From CALCNS01 sp937897315 (GTDB taxonomy: Bacteria; Bacillota; JAAYKD01): 64,000 nucleotides of DNA. Shown piece after piece: positions 25,096 through 32,112 of the stretch (positions are counted from its first letter, which is position 1; every line of letters starts with the position of its first letter). Below the pieces are notes generated by a model. The model searched no databases. It had not been told where the DNA came from and saw only the letters and a program-made list of their open reading frames with translations. The translations under genes and the position numbers were made by a program. The stretch spans positions 1 to 64,000 of the forward strand of contig DAINOJ010000012.1 in NCBI GenBank assembly GCA_036744005.1, read 5' to 3'.

Positions 25096-26238
25096 ATGCA
25101 GTATCGTCATTTTGGGAAAATTGATTTTAAACCTTCTTTATTGGGTTTTGGAACCATGCGCTTGCCTATACTCCATGGTGACAACAAACAAATTAACGAA
25201 CCGGAAGCCATCCGTATGATTCGCCAAGCCATTGACCAAGGTGTAAATTATGTAGACACCGCTTACGGATATCACGGTGGACAATCAGAACTGGTTACCG
25301 GAAAAGCCTTGCTCGATGGTTATCGTGAAAAAGTCATGCTTGCCACCAAGAACCCCACCTACTTGTTAAAATCGGCAGATCATTGGGACGAATTGCTCGA
25401 GGAACAACTTCAAAAATTACAAGTTCCCTGTATCGATTTCTACCTACAACACACTCTGGATAAGGAACTTTGGAGCGTTGCGAAAGAACATAAGGTGTGG
25501 GAACGCGCCGAAGCTGCCAAAAAAGCCGGCAAAATCAAATACTATGGTTTTAGTTTCCATGATGATTACGAGGTTTTTGAGGACATTCTCAATAGCTACG
25601 ATTGGGACTTTTGTCAAATTCAATTGAACTACTTGGATACCGAACATCAGGCCGGTTTAAAGGGTCTTCAAGCTGCGGCAGCCAAAGGCCTTGGCGTCAT
25701 TATAATGGAACCGCTACAAGGGGGACGTTTGGCCAATTTGCCGGAGGATATTCGCGACATGTTAACGAAAGCCGCTGTCCAACGCACTCCGGTGGAATGG
25801 GCTTTGCGCTTTTTAGCAGATCGACCCGAGGTTTCCACGGTTTTGTCGGGAATGAGCACCATGGAACACGTAAAAGACAACCTAAGAATTTGTTCCGCTC
25901 ACGATATGCAACCAGGATGCATGACCGAACAAGAAAAACAGCTGCTACAAGAAGTTTCTGATTTTTGGCATTCTAAAATCAACATTGGTTGCACCGCGTG
26001 CGGCTACTGTATGCCCTGCCCCTCTGGGGTTGATATTCCCGGTGTATTTGCCGCTTGGAACGTTCACGCTTCTGCAACCCCGGGATCCGTTCAGCGTGCC
26101 CGAAAAATGTACAGAGAGCTCGTGGAAAAGCAGGACGATGCCAGTTTCTGCGTGGAGTGTGGTGCTTGCGAAACCGTTTGTCCGCAACACTTGCCGATCA
26201 TTGAGAGCTTAAAACGCGCTCGCAGCGTTTTAGAATAA
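25096..26238 (+). CDS. Aldo/keto reductase with C-terminal 4Fe-4S ferredoxin domain
   Basis: 380 residues. The N-terminal AKR barrel has VNYVDTAYGYHGGQSE (catalytic Asp/Tyr region) and ATKNP with the Lys. The end carries two Cys motifs, CTACGYCMPCPSGVDIP near 296 and CVECGACETVCPQH near 353, expected to bind a 4Fe-4S cluster. Family members in anaerobes are annotated as predicted oxidoreductases that may take electrons from ferredoxin; substrate unknown. AAGGAAAGGAAGTG precedes the ATG. A strong promoter with a hairpin leader suggests tight regulation. Confidence 0.9.
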   Translation: MQYRHFGKIDFKPSLLGFGTMRLPILHGDNKQINEPEAIRMIRQAIDQGVNYVDTAYGYHGGQSELVTGKALLDGYREKVMLATKNPTYLLKSADHWDELLEEQLQKLQVPCIDFYLQHTLDKELWSVAKEHKVWERAEAAKKAGKIKYYGFSFHDDYEVFEDILNSYDWDFCQIQLNYLDTEHQAGLKGLQAAAAKGLGVIIMEPLQGGRLANLPEDIRDMLTKAAVQRTPVEWALRFLADRPEVSTVLSGMSTMEHVKDNLRICSAHDMQPGCMTEQEKQLLQEVSDFWHSKINIGCTACGYCMPCPSGVDIPGVFAAWNVHASATPGSVQRARKMYRELVEKQDDASFCVECGACETVCPQHLPIIESLKRARSVLE

Positions 26239-26304
26239 CGAGGGAACCAAAAAGCTGAAAGCTCCGTCTATAATAGTAGAATTCAAAAGATGAGGAGCTT
26301 CTAT

Positions 26305-27342
26305 ATGAAAATGAAACATTTGATTACACTCCTGTTACTTAGTTTATTGGTCAGCATGATACCGATGACCGCTATGGCCGAAGTAGGAGGGACCATTACG
26401 AAAGCAATGCCAAAGCCATATTACCGTGACCTTGTCGATACATGGTATGCAGACGATGCCGCCCTTTATGGCTACCCAGATATCTTTGCCAAAGATGCAT
26501 TGTTTTCTGGCAACAATGCGATGACCCGCATGGAATTTGCCCGCTTGTTGCACCAAGCACTCGGTATCCAGATTTATTATTTTGCCGCCACCGACATCCG
26601 AGATTTTTTTGGTGATGTGACGAACGATACGCCCGGAGCAGGCCCACTATATGATTTAGTCGTCTCCGGTATTTTGGAATCCGCCGATTCCTTTCATCCG
26701 GACCAATCCATTAGCCGCCAAGAAATGGTGCATTGGATATTGAAGGCGCTTGATTATCGCACCGGCGGGCAATATGCGCTCATTTTAATGATGCCGGCAC
26801 CGTTTGATGACGATGCCAGTATTGCTGACGAGTACAAAAATGATATCATGAAGGCCCAACTTTTGAAACTCATTCAAGGGCGGGGTAACAACCTGCTGCA
26901 CCCACTTGCAGCAGCAACTCGTGCAGAGGGTGTCACTGTGGTATCTCGTTTGATGAACCAAATCCGCACTTTGCAACAAGACTTACAAGTACATGCCGAA
27001 TTGAAAGAATCTGAAAACGGATTACATATGCGGCTTCTCCTGCAAAACCATACACAAGAAGAGATAGTAATTCAACACAACAGCGGACAGAAATACGATT
27101 TCAAGTTGCTGAATCGTCAGGGAGAGATTCTTTACACCTGGTCTGCCGACAAGCTGTTCACCATGGCACTGACGCAGACGACATTAGCACCTAATGAAAC
27201 CTTGGTCTTCGAACAAATCCTTTCATTTGAATCCTATGAAGCGATCAAAGATCAAATCTACGAATTGCAGGCTTTCATAATTGGCACCTCAGAGTTCGTA
27301 GAATTTTCTGCAAACGGCTATTCTGCATTTTTGCTTCGCTAA
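26305..27342 (+). CDS. Secreted SLH-domain protein with C-terminal BsuPI proteinase-inhibitor-like domain
   Basis: 345 residues from the ATG at 26305, which has GAGGAG upstream; a start five codons earlier lacks this. A signal peptide (LLLLSLLVSMIPMTAMA) is followed by about two to three SLH-like repeats (TRMEFARLLHQALG, SRQEMVHWILKAL, TRAEGVTVVSRLM). The C-terminal 100 residues match the BsuPI/intracellular proteinase inhibitor fold (NSGQKYDFKLLNRQGEILYTW, ALTQTTLAPNETLVFEQ). The combination suggests a wall-anchored protein that may control extracellular protease activity, but no inhibition is shown. A strong terminator follows. Confidence 0.78.
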   Translation: MKMKHLITLLLLSLLVSMIPMTAMAEVGGTITKAMPKPYYRDLVDTWYADDAALYGYPDIFAKDALFSGNNAMTRMEFARLLHQALGIQIYYFAATDIRDFFGDVTNDTPGAGPLYDLVVSGILESADSFHPDQSISRQEMVHWILKALDYRTGGQYALILMMPAPFDDDASIADEYKNDIMKAQLLKLIQGRGNNLLHPLAAATRAEGVTVVSRLMNQIRTLQQDLQVHAELKESENGLHMRLLLQNHTQEEIVIQHNSGQKYDFKLLNRQGEILYTWSADKLFTMALTQTTLAPNETLVFEQILSFESYEAIKDQIYELQAFIIGTSEFVEFSANGYSAFLLR

Positions 27343-27355
27343 CGAATATCGCTTT

Positions 27356-27379
27356 GCCCCCGAGTTTTCGGGGGCTTTT
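27356..27379 (+). terminator. Terminator after the SLH-BsuPI gene
   Basis: Stem GCCCCCGA / TCGGGGGC with a 4-nt loop followed by TTTTAT. Confidence 0.92.
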
Positions 27380-27450
27380 ATATTGGCAAGGAAGGATAAA
27401 CATGCTATACTGACATTACGAGTACAAAAATATTGAAAGGATGATATTTT

Positions 27451-28743
27451 GTGGATGTAAAATTGCTGAAAGAGAAAGTCTGCGCCGCCATTGATGCCAA
27501 TGCAGAAAAAATTATCGGTATCGGTGAATCCATTTTTGCCGAACCTGAACTCGGTTATAAAGAGTTTAAGACTGCCACCAAAGTGAAACAGGTATTCGAC
27601 GAATTGAACCTTCCATATCAAGATGAAGTCGCCATTACCGGAGTCATCGCCACAGCCAAAGGCAAGGAAAAGCACGCCAAAGTAGCCCTAATGGGTGAAT
27701 TGGACGCAATTGTTGCTCCCGGTCATCGTTGTGCAGACCCCAAAACAGGAGCTGCTCATTCCTGTGGGCATCATGTTCAAACGGCTTCTTTATTGGGTGC
27801 GGCCATTGGTTTGGTTCGTTCTGGCGTGATGTCAGAATTATCGGGCGATGTTGCATTCATGGCAGTTCCTTCAGAGGAGCCGGTTGAACTAGAATTTCGG
27901 AATCAGCTCATCAAAGACGGTAAAATTGCCTTCTTGGGTGGGAAACAGGAATTTATTCGCTTAGGTCATTTTGACGATGTCGACGCCATGGTCATGCAAC
28001 ACTCCACCGGGGGTGATAAAGTGACGGCAGGCGGAGCGGGTGGGATGGGCTTTGTCGCCAAAATCATCCATTATAAAGGCCAAGAATCGCATGCTGCAAG
28101 TCCTTCACAGGGAGTCAACGCCCTCAACGCAGCCAAAGTGGGCTTAGTTGCTGTAGACGCTGTTCGGGATACGTTTAAAGATGAAGATGGGATTCGTGTA
28201 CATCCCATTATTACGAAAGGTGGAAATCTAGTCAACGTGGTCCCGGCAGATGTTCGTATTGAAACCTTTGTTCGCGGTCGAAATCTCCCCGCCATTGAAG
28301 ATGCCAGCTTCAAAGTCAATCGTGCACTAAAAGCGGGTGCGGACGCTTTGGGGGCCGAAGTCCGTATCTACGATATTCCCGGTTATATGTTTGCCTTTGA
28401 ACAACCAACTCTAAAGAAATTGGTACATGAAAACTTCGTCACTTTGGTTGGGGAAGAGAACATTGCCCCCGGACATGGTTTTACCACAGATGCCAACGAT
28501 GTTTCGAACTTGGTTCCTACCGTTCATGCAACTGTTGGCGGCATCACCGGTGTTGCCCACAGCTCCAATTACGAAGTATCCAATCCTCAATTGGCGTATT
28601 TGGTTGCCGCTAAGATGATGGCGATGACCGTCGTCGATTTATTGGCCAATGGAGCGGAAAACGCACTGACCATTCGCTCCGAATTCAAACCACCTTTGAC
28701 CAAAGAACAATATTTAAAAGACTGGGGAAAACTCTCCCTCTAA
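27451..28743 (+). CDS. M20 (M20D-like) amidohydrolase / carboxypeptidase
   Basis: 430 residues starting at GTG with GAAAGGATG upstream. Metal-binding signatures are GELDAI followed by AAHSCGHHVQTA, and the acidic pair in VPSEEPVEL. The family hydrolyses N-acyl amino acids or p-aminobenzoyl-glutamate-type amides with two metal ions in the cytoplasm. The large dimerisation insert (residues about 190-310, SHAASPSQGVNALNA) fits M20D. No neighbour tells the substrate. Single gene with a following bidirectional-looking terminator. Confidence 0.86.
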   Translation: MDVKLLKEKVCAAIDANAEKIIGIGESIFAEPELGYKEFKTATKVKQVFDELNLPYQDEVAITGVIATAKGKEKHAKVALMGELDAIVAPGHRCADPKTGAAHSCGHHVQTASLLGAAIGLVRSGVMSELSGDVAFMAVPSEEPVELEFRNQLIKDGKIAFLGGKQEFIRLGHFDDVDAMVMQHSTGGDKVTAGGAGGMGFVAKIIHYKGQESHAASPSQGVNALNAAKVGLVAVDAVRDTFKDEDGIRVHPIITKGGNLVNVVPADVRIETFVRGRNLPAIEDASFKVNRALKAGADALGAEVRIYDIPGYMFAFEQPTLKKLVHENFVTLVGEENIAPGHGFTTDANDVSNLVPTVHATVGGITGVAHSSNYEVSNPQLAYLVAAKMMAMTVVDLLANGAENALTIRSEFKPPLTKEQYLKDWGKLSL

Positions 28744-28749
28744 ATAATA

Positions 28750-28786
28750 AACGGCCGCCTCTGTTGTAGAAGCGGCCGTTATTTTG
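28750..28786. terminator. Terminator between convergent M20 and acyltransferase genes
   Basis: Stem AACGGCCGC / GCGGCCGTT with a 13-nt loop, flanked by AT-rich runs on both sides. Confidence 0.75.
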
Positions 28787-28791
28787 GCCTT

Positions 28792-29463
28792 TTAATTATT
28801 AGGAGAATTAATCTTATGTGCGATTAAATCCAGCATGCTTTCTTTTTGTTCATAGAAATCGATACCATCGGCAAAATAAATCGCTTCACCAAAAATAATC
28901 TCTTTTCGATCATGATCCAGATAAATCGGAATAAACGGCAAGTGCTTGCCTGTTTTACTATAGTAATAACGCTCCAAATATAAAAAACCTTCGTATATAC
29001 TTCTGACCTCTTTATCGGTTGAGGTATAATTTACATCCGGAAAAATCAGGACTTGCTCTCCGGACAACAGCGCCCTAAGCGTCTCTTTGATGGTTTTGAA
29101 GGATTCCATGGAGTTGCGATACACAGGAATCGCCCGCATGGAATCTAAGACATTCACCACAAATGGAGTCAACATCTTAGCGGCTATTGCTGCCTTCCAA
29201 GTAGACCAGCGAAATCGTTGTGTAAAAGTATAGCCAAAATAGTGACGATAACAAGTCACTCGATCCATGAAAACGTGAAAGACCCACGTGCGCACCGCAT
29301 GGGGTAGCCATGTCATAACAATCCGAGGACCGGTCAAATTATTGTGACGACATAGCATAACACTGGGAGTAGGAAGATCATGATCTGTACGGATTCGATA
29401 CTGGGGGGTGAACCAACGAACCACCCCACGAACTGCCTTGAACAATCTGCCGTATTCGCTCAT
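28792..29463 (-). CDS. Divergent PlsC-like lysophospholipid acyltransferase
   Basis: 223 residues from ATG 29463, with AGAAAGGAA upstream. The core resembles 1-acylglycerol-3-phosphate acyltransferases: motif I reads CRHNNLTGP instead of HxxxxD, motif II region is MRAIPVYRN, motif III IFPDVNYTS replaces FPEGTRS, and motif IV is FIPIYLDH. The changed His/Asp box means activity as an acyltransferase is not certain, though related clostridial proteins carry the same variation. No signal peptide; a membrane-interface enzyme is expected. Reads away from the sugar operon and ends against the M20 gene. Confidence 0.65.
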   Translation of the reverse strand: MSEYGRLFKAVRGVVRWFTPQYRIRTDHDLPTPSVMLCRHNNLTGPRIVMTWLPHAVRTWVFHVFMDRVTCYRHYFGYTFTQRFRWSTWKAAIAAKMLTPFVVNVLDSMRAIPVYRNSMESFKTIKETLRALLSGEQVLIFPDVNYTSTDKEVRSIYEGFLYLERYYYSKTGKHLPFIPIYLDHDRKEIIFGEAIYFADGIDFYEQKESMLDLIAHKINSPNN

Positions 29464-29544
29464 AGGAAATTCCTTTCTATCGGCTATCGATTCTTTTGCT
29501 TTCAATTCGCCTTTTCATCGATTTTTTCCTTGTGTCGAATGGGT

Positions 29545-29580
29545 AAAGAACCCGTTCGTCGTAAAGAAGAACGGTTCTTT
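29545..29580 (+). repeat. Leader hairpin upstream of the PfkB kinase gene
   Basis: Stem AAAGAA+CCGTTC / GAACGG+TTCTTT with a bulged C and an 11-nt loop, followed by GTTTTCC, about 70 nt before the kinase start. It could be a leader attenuator or stop antisense transcription coming from the acyltransferase side. Confidence 0.4.
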
Positions 29581-29650
29581 GTTTTCCGACAATTCGAACA
29601 AGGAATTATTCGATTCAGGAAAGAATCCTTCTCTCAAGGAGGTGCTAACC

Positions 29651-30667
29651 ATGCTAGATATCCTTGCCCTCGGAGAGTTTCTTATAGACTTTACCGCTTT
29701 GTCCAACCAACAATACCAAGCAAATCCAGGCGGTGCTCCGGTGAATGTTCTCATCGCCGCCAGTTTTATGCACCGGAGCACCGGTTTTATTGGTAAAATT
29801 GGTTCAGACTACTTTGGTGATGTATTGGCAGACACCTTAAAACAATACGGCGTATCCACTCATGGATTGAGTCGTTGCCCTCATATACCCACGACCCTCG
29901 CTTTTGTTCACTTGAATGCACAAGGAGAACGTTCTTTTACCTTTTTTCGAAATCCTGGGGCAGATACTCAGTTAGCTCCTCAGGATATGGACCCTATTTA
30001 TCTTGAATCATGCCAGTTGTTTCATTTTGGTTCTTTGTCACTTACCCATTCTCCCGCAAAAGAAGCCACAGAAATGGCTCTGAAGAGGGTGCGTTCTGCT
30101 CATAAATTGGTCTCATACGACCCAAACCTTCGACCTTTATTGTGGTCTCACTTACCAGAAGAGGAATGCCGGAGACGAATCCTCTGGGGCTTTTACCAAG
30201 CAAATGTAGTAAAAGTGAGTGAGGAAGAACTACTCTGGCTTTTTCCCGGCAAATCTCTGAGACAAGGCTTGAGCGAAGTGCATGCCATGGGACCCTCTTT
30301 GGTTTTTTTAACCTTCGGTCCAGACGGTAGTGTAGCGTCTTATATGGGAAACACGGTATATCATCCGGCATTTAGCGTTCCTGTTGTGGACACAACCGGT
30401 GCTGGGGATGCCTTTTTCGGCTGTGTGCTCGGCTTATTATGGAAAGACGACCGGCCGGTGATTTCGTTCCATATGAACGAATTACATACCATCTTACGTT
30501 ACGCAAACGCGGCAGGTGCTCTCTGTTGTAGCCGATTTGGTGCAATACCGGCTATGGCTTCGGCGGATGAAATTCACTTGGCTCAACAAACTCTATCTTT
30601 AAAAGAACCCACTCGTTTCACGAATATAGATGAATGGTTAGAAACAACCGGAAAGGACCTCGCATGA
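29651..30667 (+). CDS. PfkB family carbohydrate kinase (fructokinase-like)
   Basis: 338 residues from the ATG at 29651, which has AAGGAGGTG seven bases upstream; the frame is open much further upstream but those starts lack ribosome sites. PfkB signatures: N-terminal PGGAPVNVLIAAS and C-terminal DTTGAGDAFFGC with the catalytic Asp. N-terminal GEFLIDFTAL and GKIGSDYFGDVL resemble bacterial fructokinases. It overlaps the next gene by 4 nt (ATGA). Because that gene encodes a lyxose/mannose isomerase, the pair could convert mannose to fructose and then to fructose 6-phosphate. Confidence 0.88.
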   Translation: MLDILALGEFLIDFTALSNQQYQANPGGAPVNVLIAASFMHRSTGFIGKIGSDYFGDVLADTLKQYGVSTHGLSRCPHIPTTLAFVHLNAQGERSFTFFRNPGADTQLAPQDMDPIYLESCQLFHFGSLSLTHSPAKEATEMALKRVRSAHKLVSYDPNLRPLLWSHLPEEECRRRILWGFYQANVVKVSEEELLWLFPGKSLRQGLSEVHAMGPSLVFLTFGPDGSVASYMGNTVYHPAFSVPVVDTTGAGDAFFGCVLGLLWKDDRPVISFHMNELHTILRYANAAGALCCSRFGAIPAMASADEIHLAQQTLSLKEPTRFTNIDEWLETTGKDLA

Positions 30668-31353
30668 AACGCTCTGAAATCAATCGGTCTATTGACCAAG
30701 CTCTAGCACTGTGTCAAGAGTACTGTATTCAACTGCCACCCTTTGCTTTCTTCACTCCTGCAGACTGGCTGCAAAAGAGCAAAGAATACGACGAGATTCG
30801 GGATTGCATGTTGGGTTGGGATATTACCGATTATGGATTAAACCGGTTCGAGGAGATTGGTTTAACCCTCATCACCTTGCGCAATGGCATAAGGAATTCT
30901 TTGGTTTACTCGAAACCTTATGCAGAAAAAATACTCATCAGCCAGGAAAATCAAGTGTGTCCCATGCATTTCCACTGGCATAAATGCGAAGACATCATCC
31001 ACCGCAATGGGGGAATCCTGATGATGCAATTGTATTCGGCCGATGCCCAAGATGGCTTATCAACCCAACCGGTGTCGGTTCAGCAGGATGGTCGTCGATA
31101 TGAGGTTGCTGCAGGCACGATTTTGGAACTATTACCGGGGGAAAGCATTACCCTGCCAGCACGTTGTTATCATGCTTTTTGGGCCAAAGCCGGTCATGGA
31201 CCTGTTCTCATTGGTGAAGTCTCCATGGTGAACGATGATCACAATGACAATTGTTTTCTGGAACCCATTGGACGTTTCCCCACAATTGAAGAGGATGAGC
31301 CTCCACGACACCTCCTTTGCACCGAATATCCGCGAAAGGATGGTTCTCGTTGA
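30664..31353 (+). CDS. D-lyxose/D-mannose ketol-isomerase (cupin family)
   Basis: 229 residues. The metal-binding cupin motif CPMHFHWHKCEDIIHRNGG (two His, a Glu, and a later His in PARCYHAFW) matches D-lyxose ketol-isomerase (EC 5.3.1.15), which interconverts D-lyxose/D-xylulose and D-mannose/D-fructose. The start overlaps the kinase stop as ATGA. A longer frame start ten codons upstream lacks a ribosome site. Together with the kinase it forms a compact sugar-entry module. No transporter is adjacent, so the sugar source may be internal or imported elsewhere. Confidence 0.85.
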   Translation: MKRSEINRSIDQALALCQEYCIQLPPFAFFTPADWLQKSKEYDEIRDCMLGWDITDYGLNRFEEIGLTLITLRNGIRNSLVYSKPYAEKILISQENQVCPMHFHWHKCEDIIHRNGGILMMQLYSADAQDGLSTQPVSVQQDGRRYEVAAGTILELLPGESITLPARCYHAFWAKAGHGPVLIGEVSMVNDDHNDNCFLEPIGRFPTIEEDEPPRHLLCTEYPRKDGSR

Positions 31354-32048
31354 GTATCTTAAAACCTTCGTTACCTACGGATCTTCGCACCGTATTCACC
31401 TTGAGTGAGTCTTTGGAACGCTATCAGCGTGATGACGAGTTGGTGGAGAACTCCCTGTTCCTTCAAGAGAAGTGGCCAATCAGACTTTATACCCCCATTT
31501 CGGTACAGGCTTGCCTGTTTCGTAAATGTGATTTCTCTTTGTCTCAATTACATAAAGCTTCTTTTCGTCACGTGGTCTTCGAACACTGCGATTTTTCAAA
31601 TGTAATGTGGACAGAATGTCGGTATGAACGAGTCGAGTTTCGCCAATGTAAATTTATGGGTAGTGTCTTCAGTGCGGCACTCTGGCGTCATGTATTGTTT
31701 GAAGAGATCTCTGGGGAATACTGTAGTTTATCTGGCGGTGACTTCGATAAAATACATTTCAAACAGTGTTCTGTGACCAATAGTTCTTTCAGCGATTGTA
31801 AATGGAAGCAGGTTCAGTTCGATAAAACCGATTTGACATCATGCGAGTTTCTGCACACTTCCCTAAAAGGAGTGGATTTACGGGATTGCCAGTTAAATGG
31901 GATACGTTTAGCGGGACCCGAATTGCGAGGTGCGATGGTTACCTCACTACAGGCGGTTGAATTATCTCGCTTTTTGGGTCTGGAGATCAACGATGACCCA
32001 ATTATCTGCAAAGTCCGACACGATTTTCGAAGTAGAAACCCGTCATAA
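31350..32048 (+). CDS. Pentapeptide-repeat protein
   Basis: 232 residues, starting at TTG that overlaps the isomerase stop (TTGA) with AAAGGATGG upstream. From about residue 60 on, repeats of the form A(D/N/S)LXX or XFXXC recur (CLFRKCDFSLSQL, VVFEHCDFSNVMW, VEFRQCKFMGSVF, CDWKQVQFD-like units, LKGVDLRDCQLNG), expected to form a right-handed quadrilateral helix. Unusually many Cys occupy one repeat position. Qnr and McbG-type members mimic DNA and bind gyrase, but the role here is unknown. Likely co-transcribed with the sugar genes. Confidence 0.82.
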   Translation: MSILKPSLPTDLRTVFTLSESLERYQRDDELVENSLFLQEKWPIRLYTPISVQACLFRKCDFSLSQLHKASFRHVVFEHCDFSNVMWTECRYERVEFRQCKFMGSVFSAALWRHVLFEEISGEYCSLSGGDFDKIHFKQCSVTNSSFSDCKWKQVQFDKTDLTSCEFLHTSLKGVDLRDCQLNGIRLAGPELRGAMVTSLQAVELSRFLGLEINDDPIICKVRHDFRSRNPS

Positions 32049-32112
32049 AATCCCATAGAATTAAAATGATAGAGTCTCTTTGTTGGCATAATTAAAAAAT
32101 GGAGGTAGAAAC

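Noticed and set aside
32049..32112. Molybdenum-cofactor riboswitch before the Mop gene
   Set aside because: Only 64 nt are available, too short for the known Moco RNA motif, and no matching stems were found.
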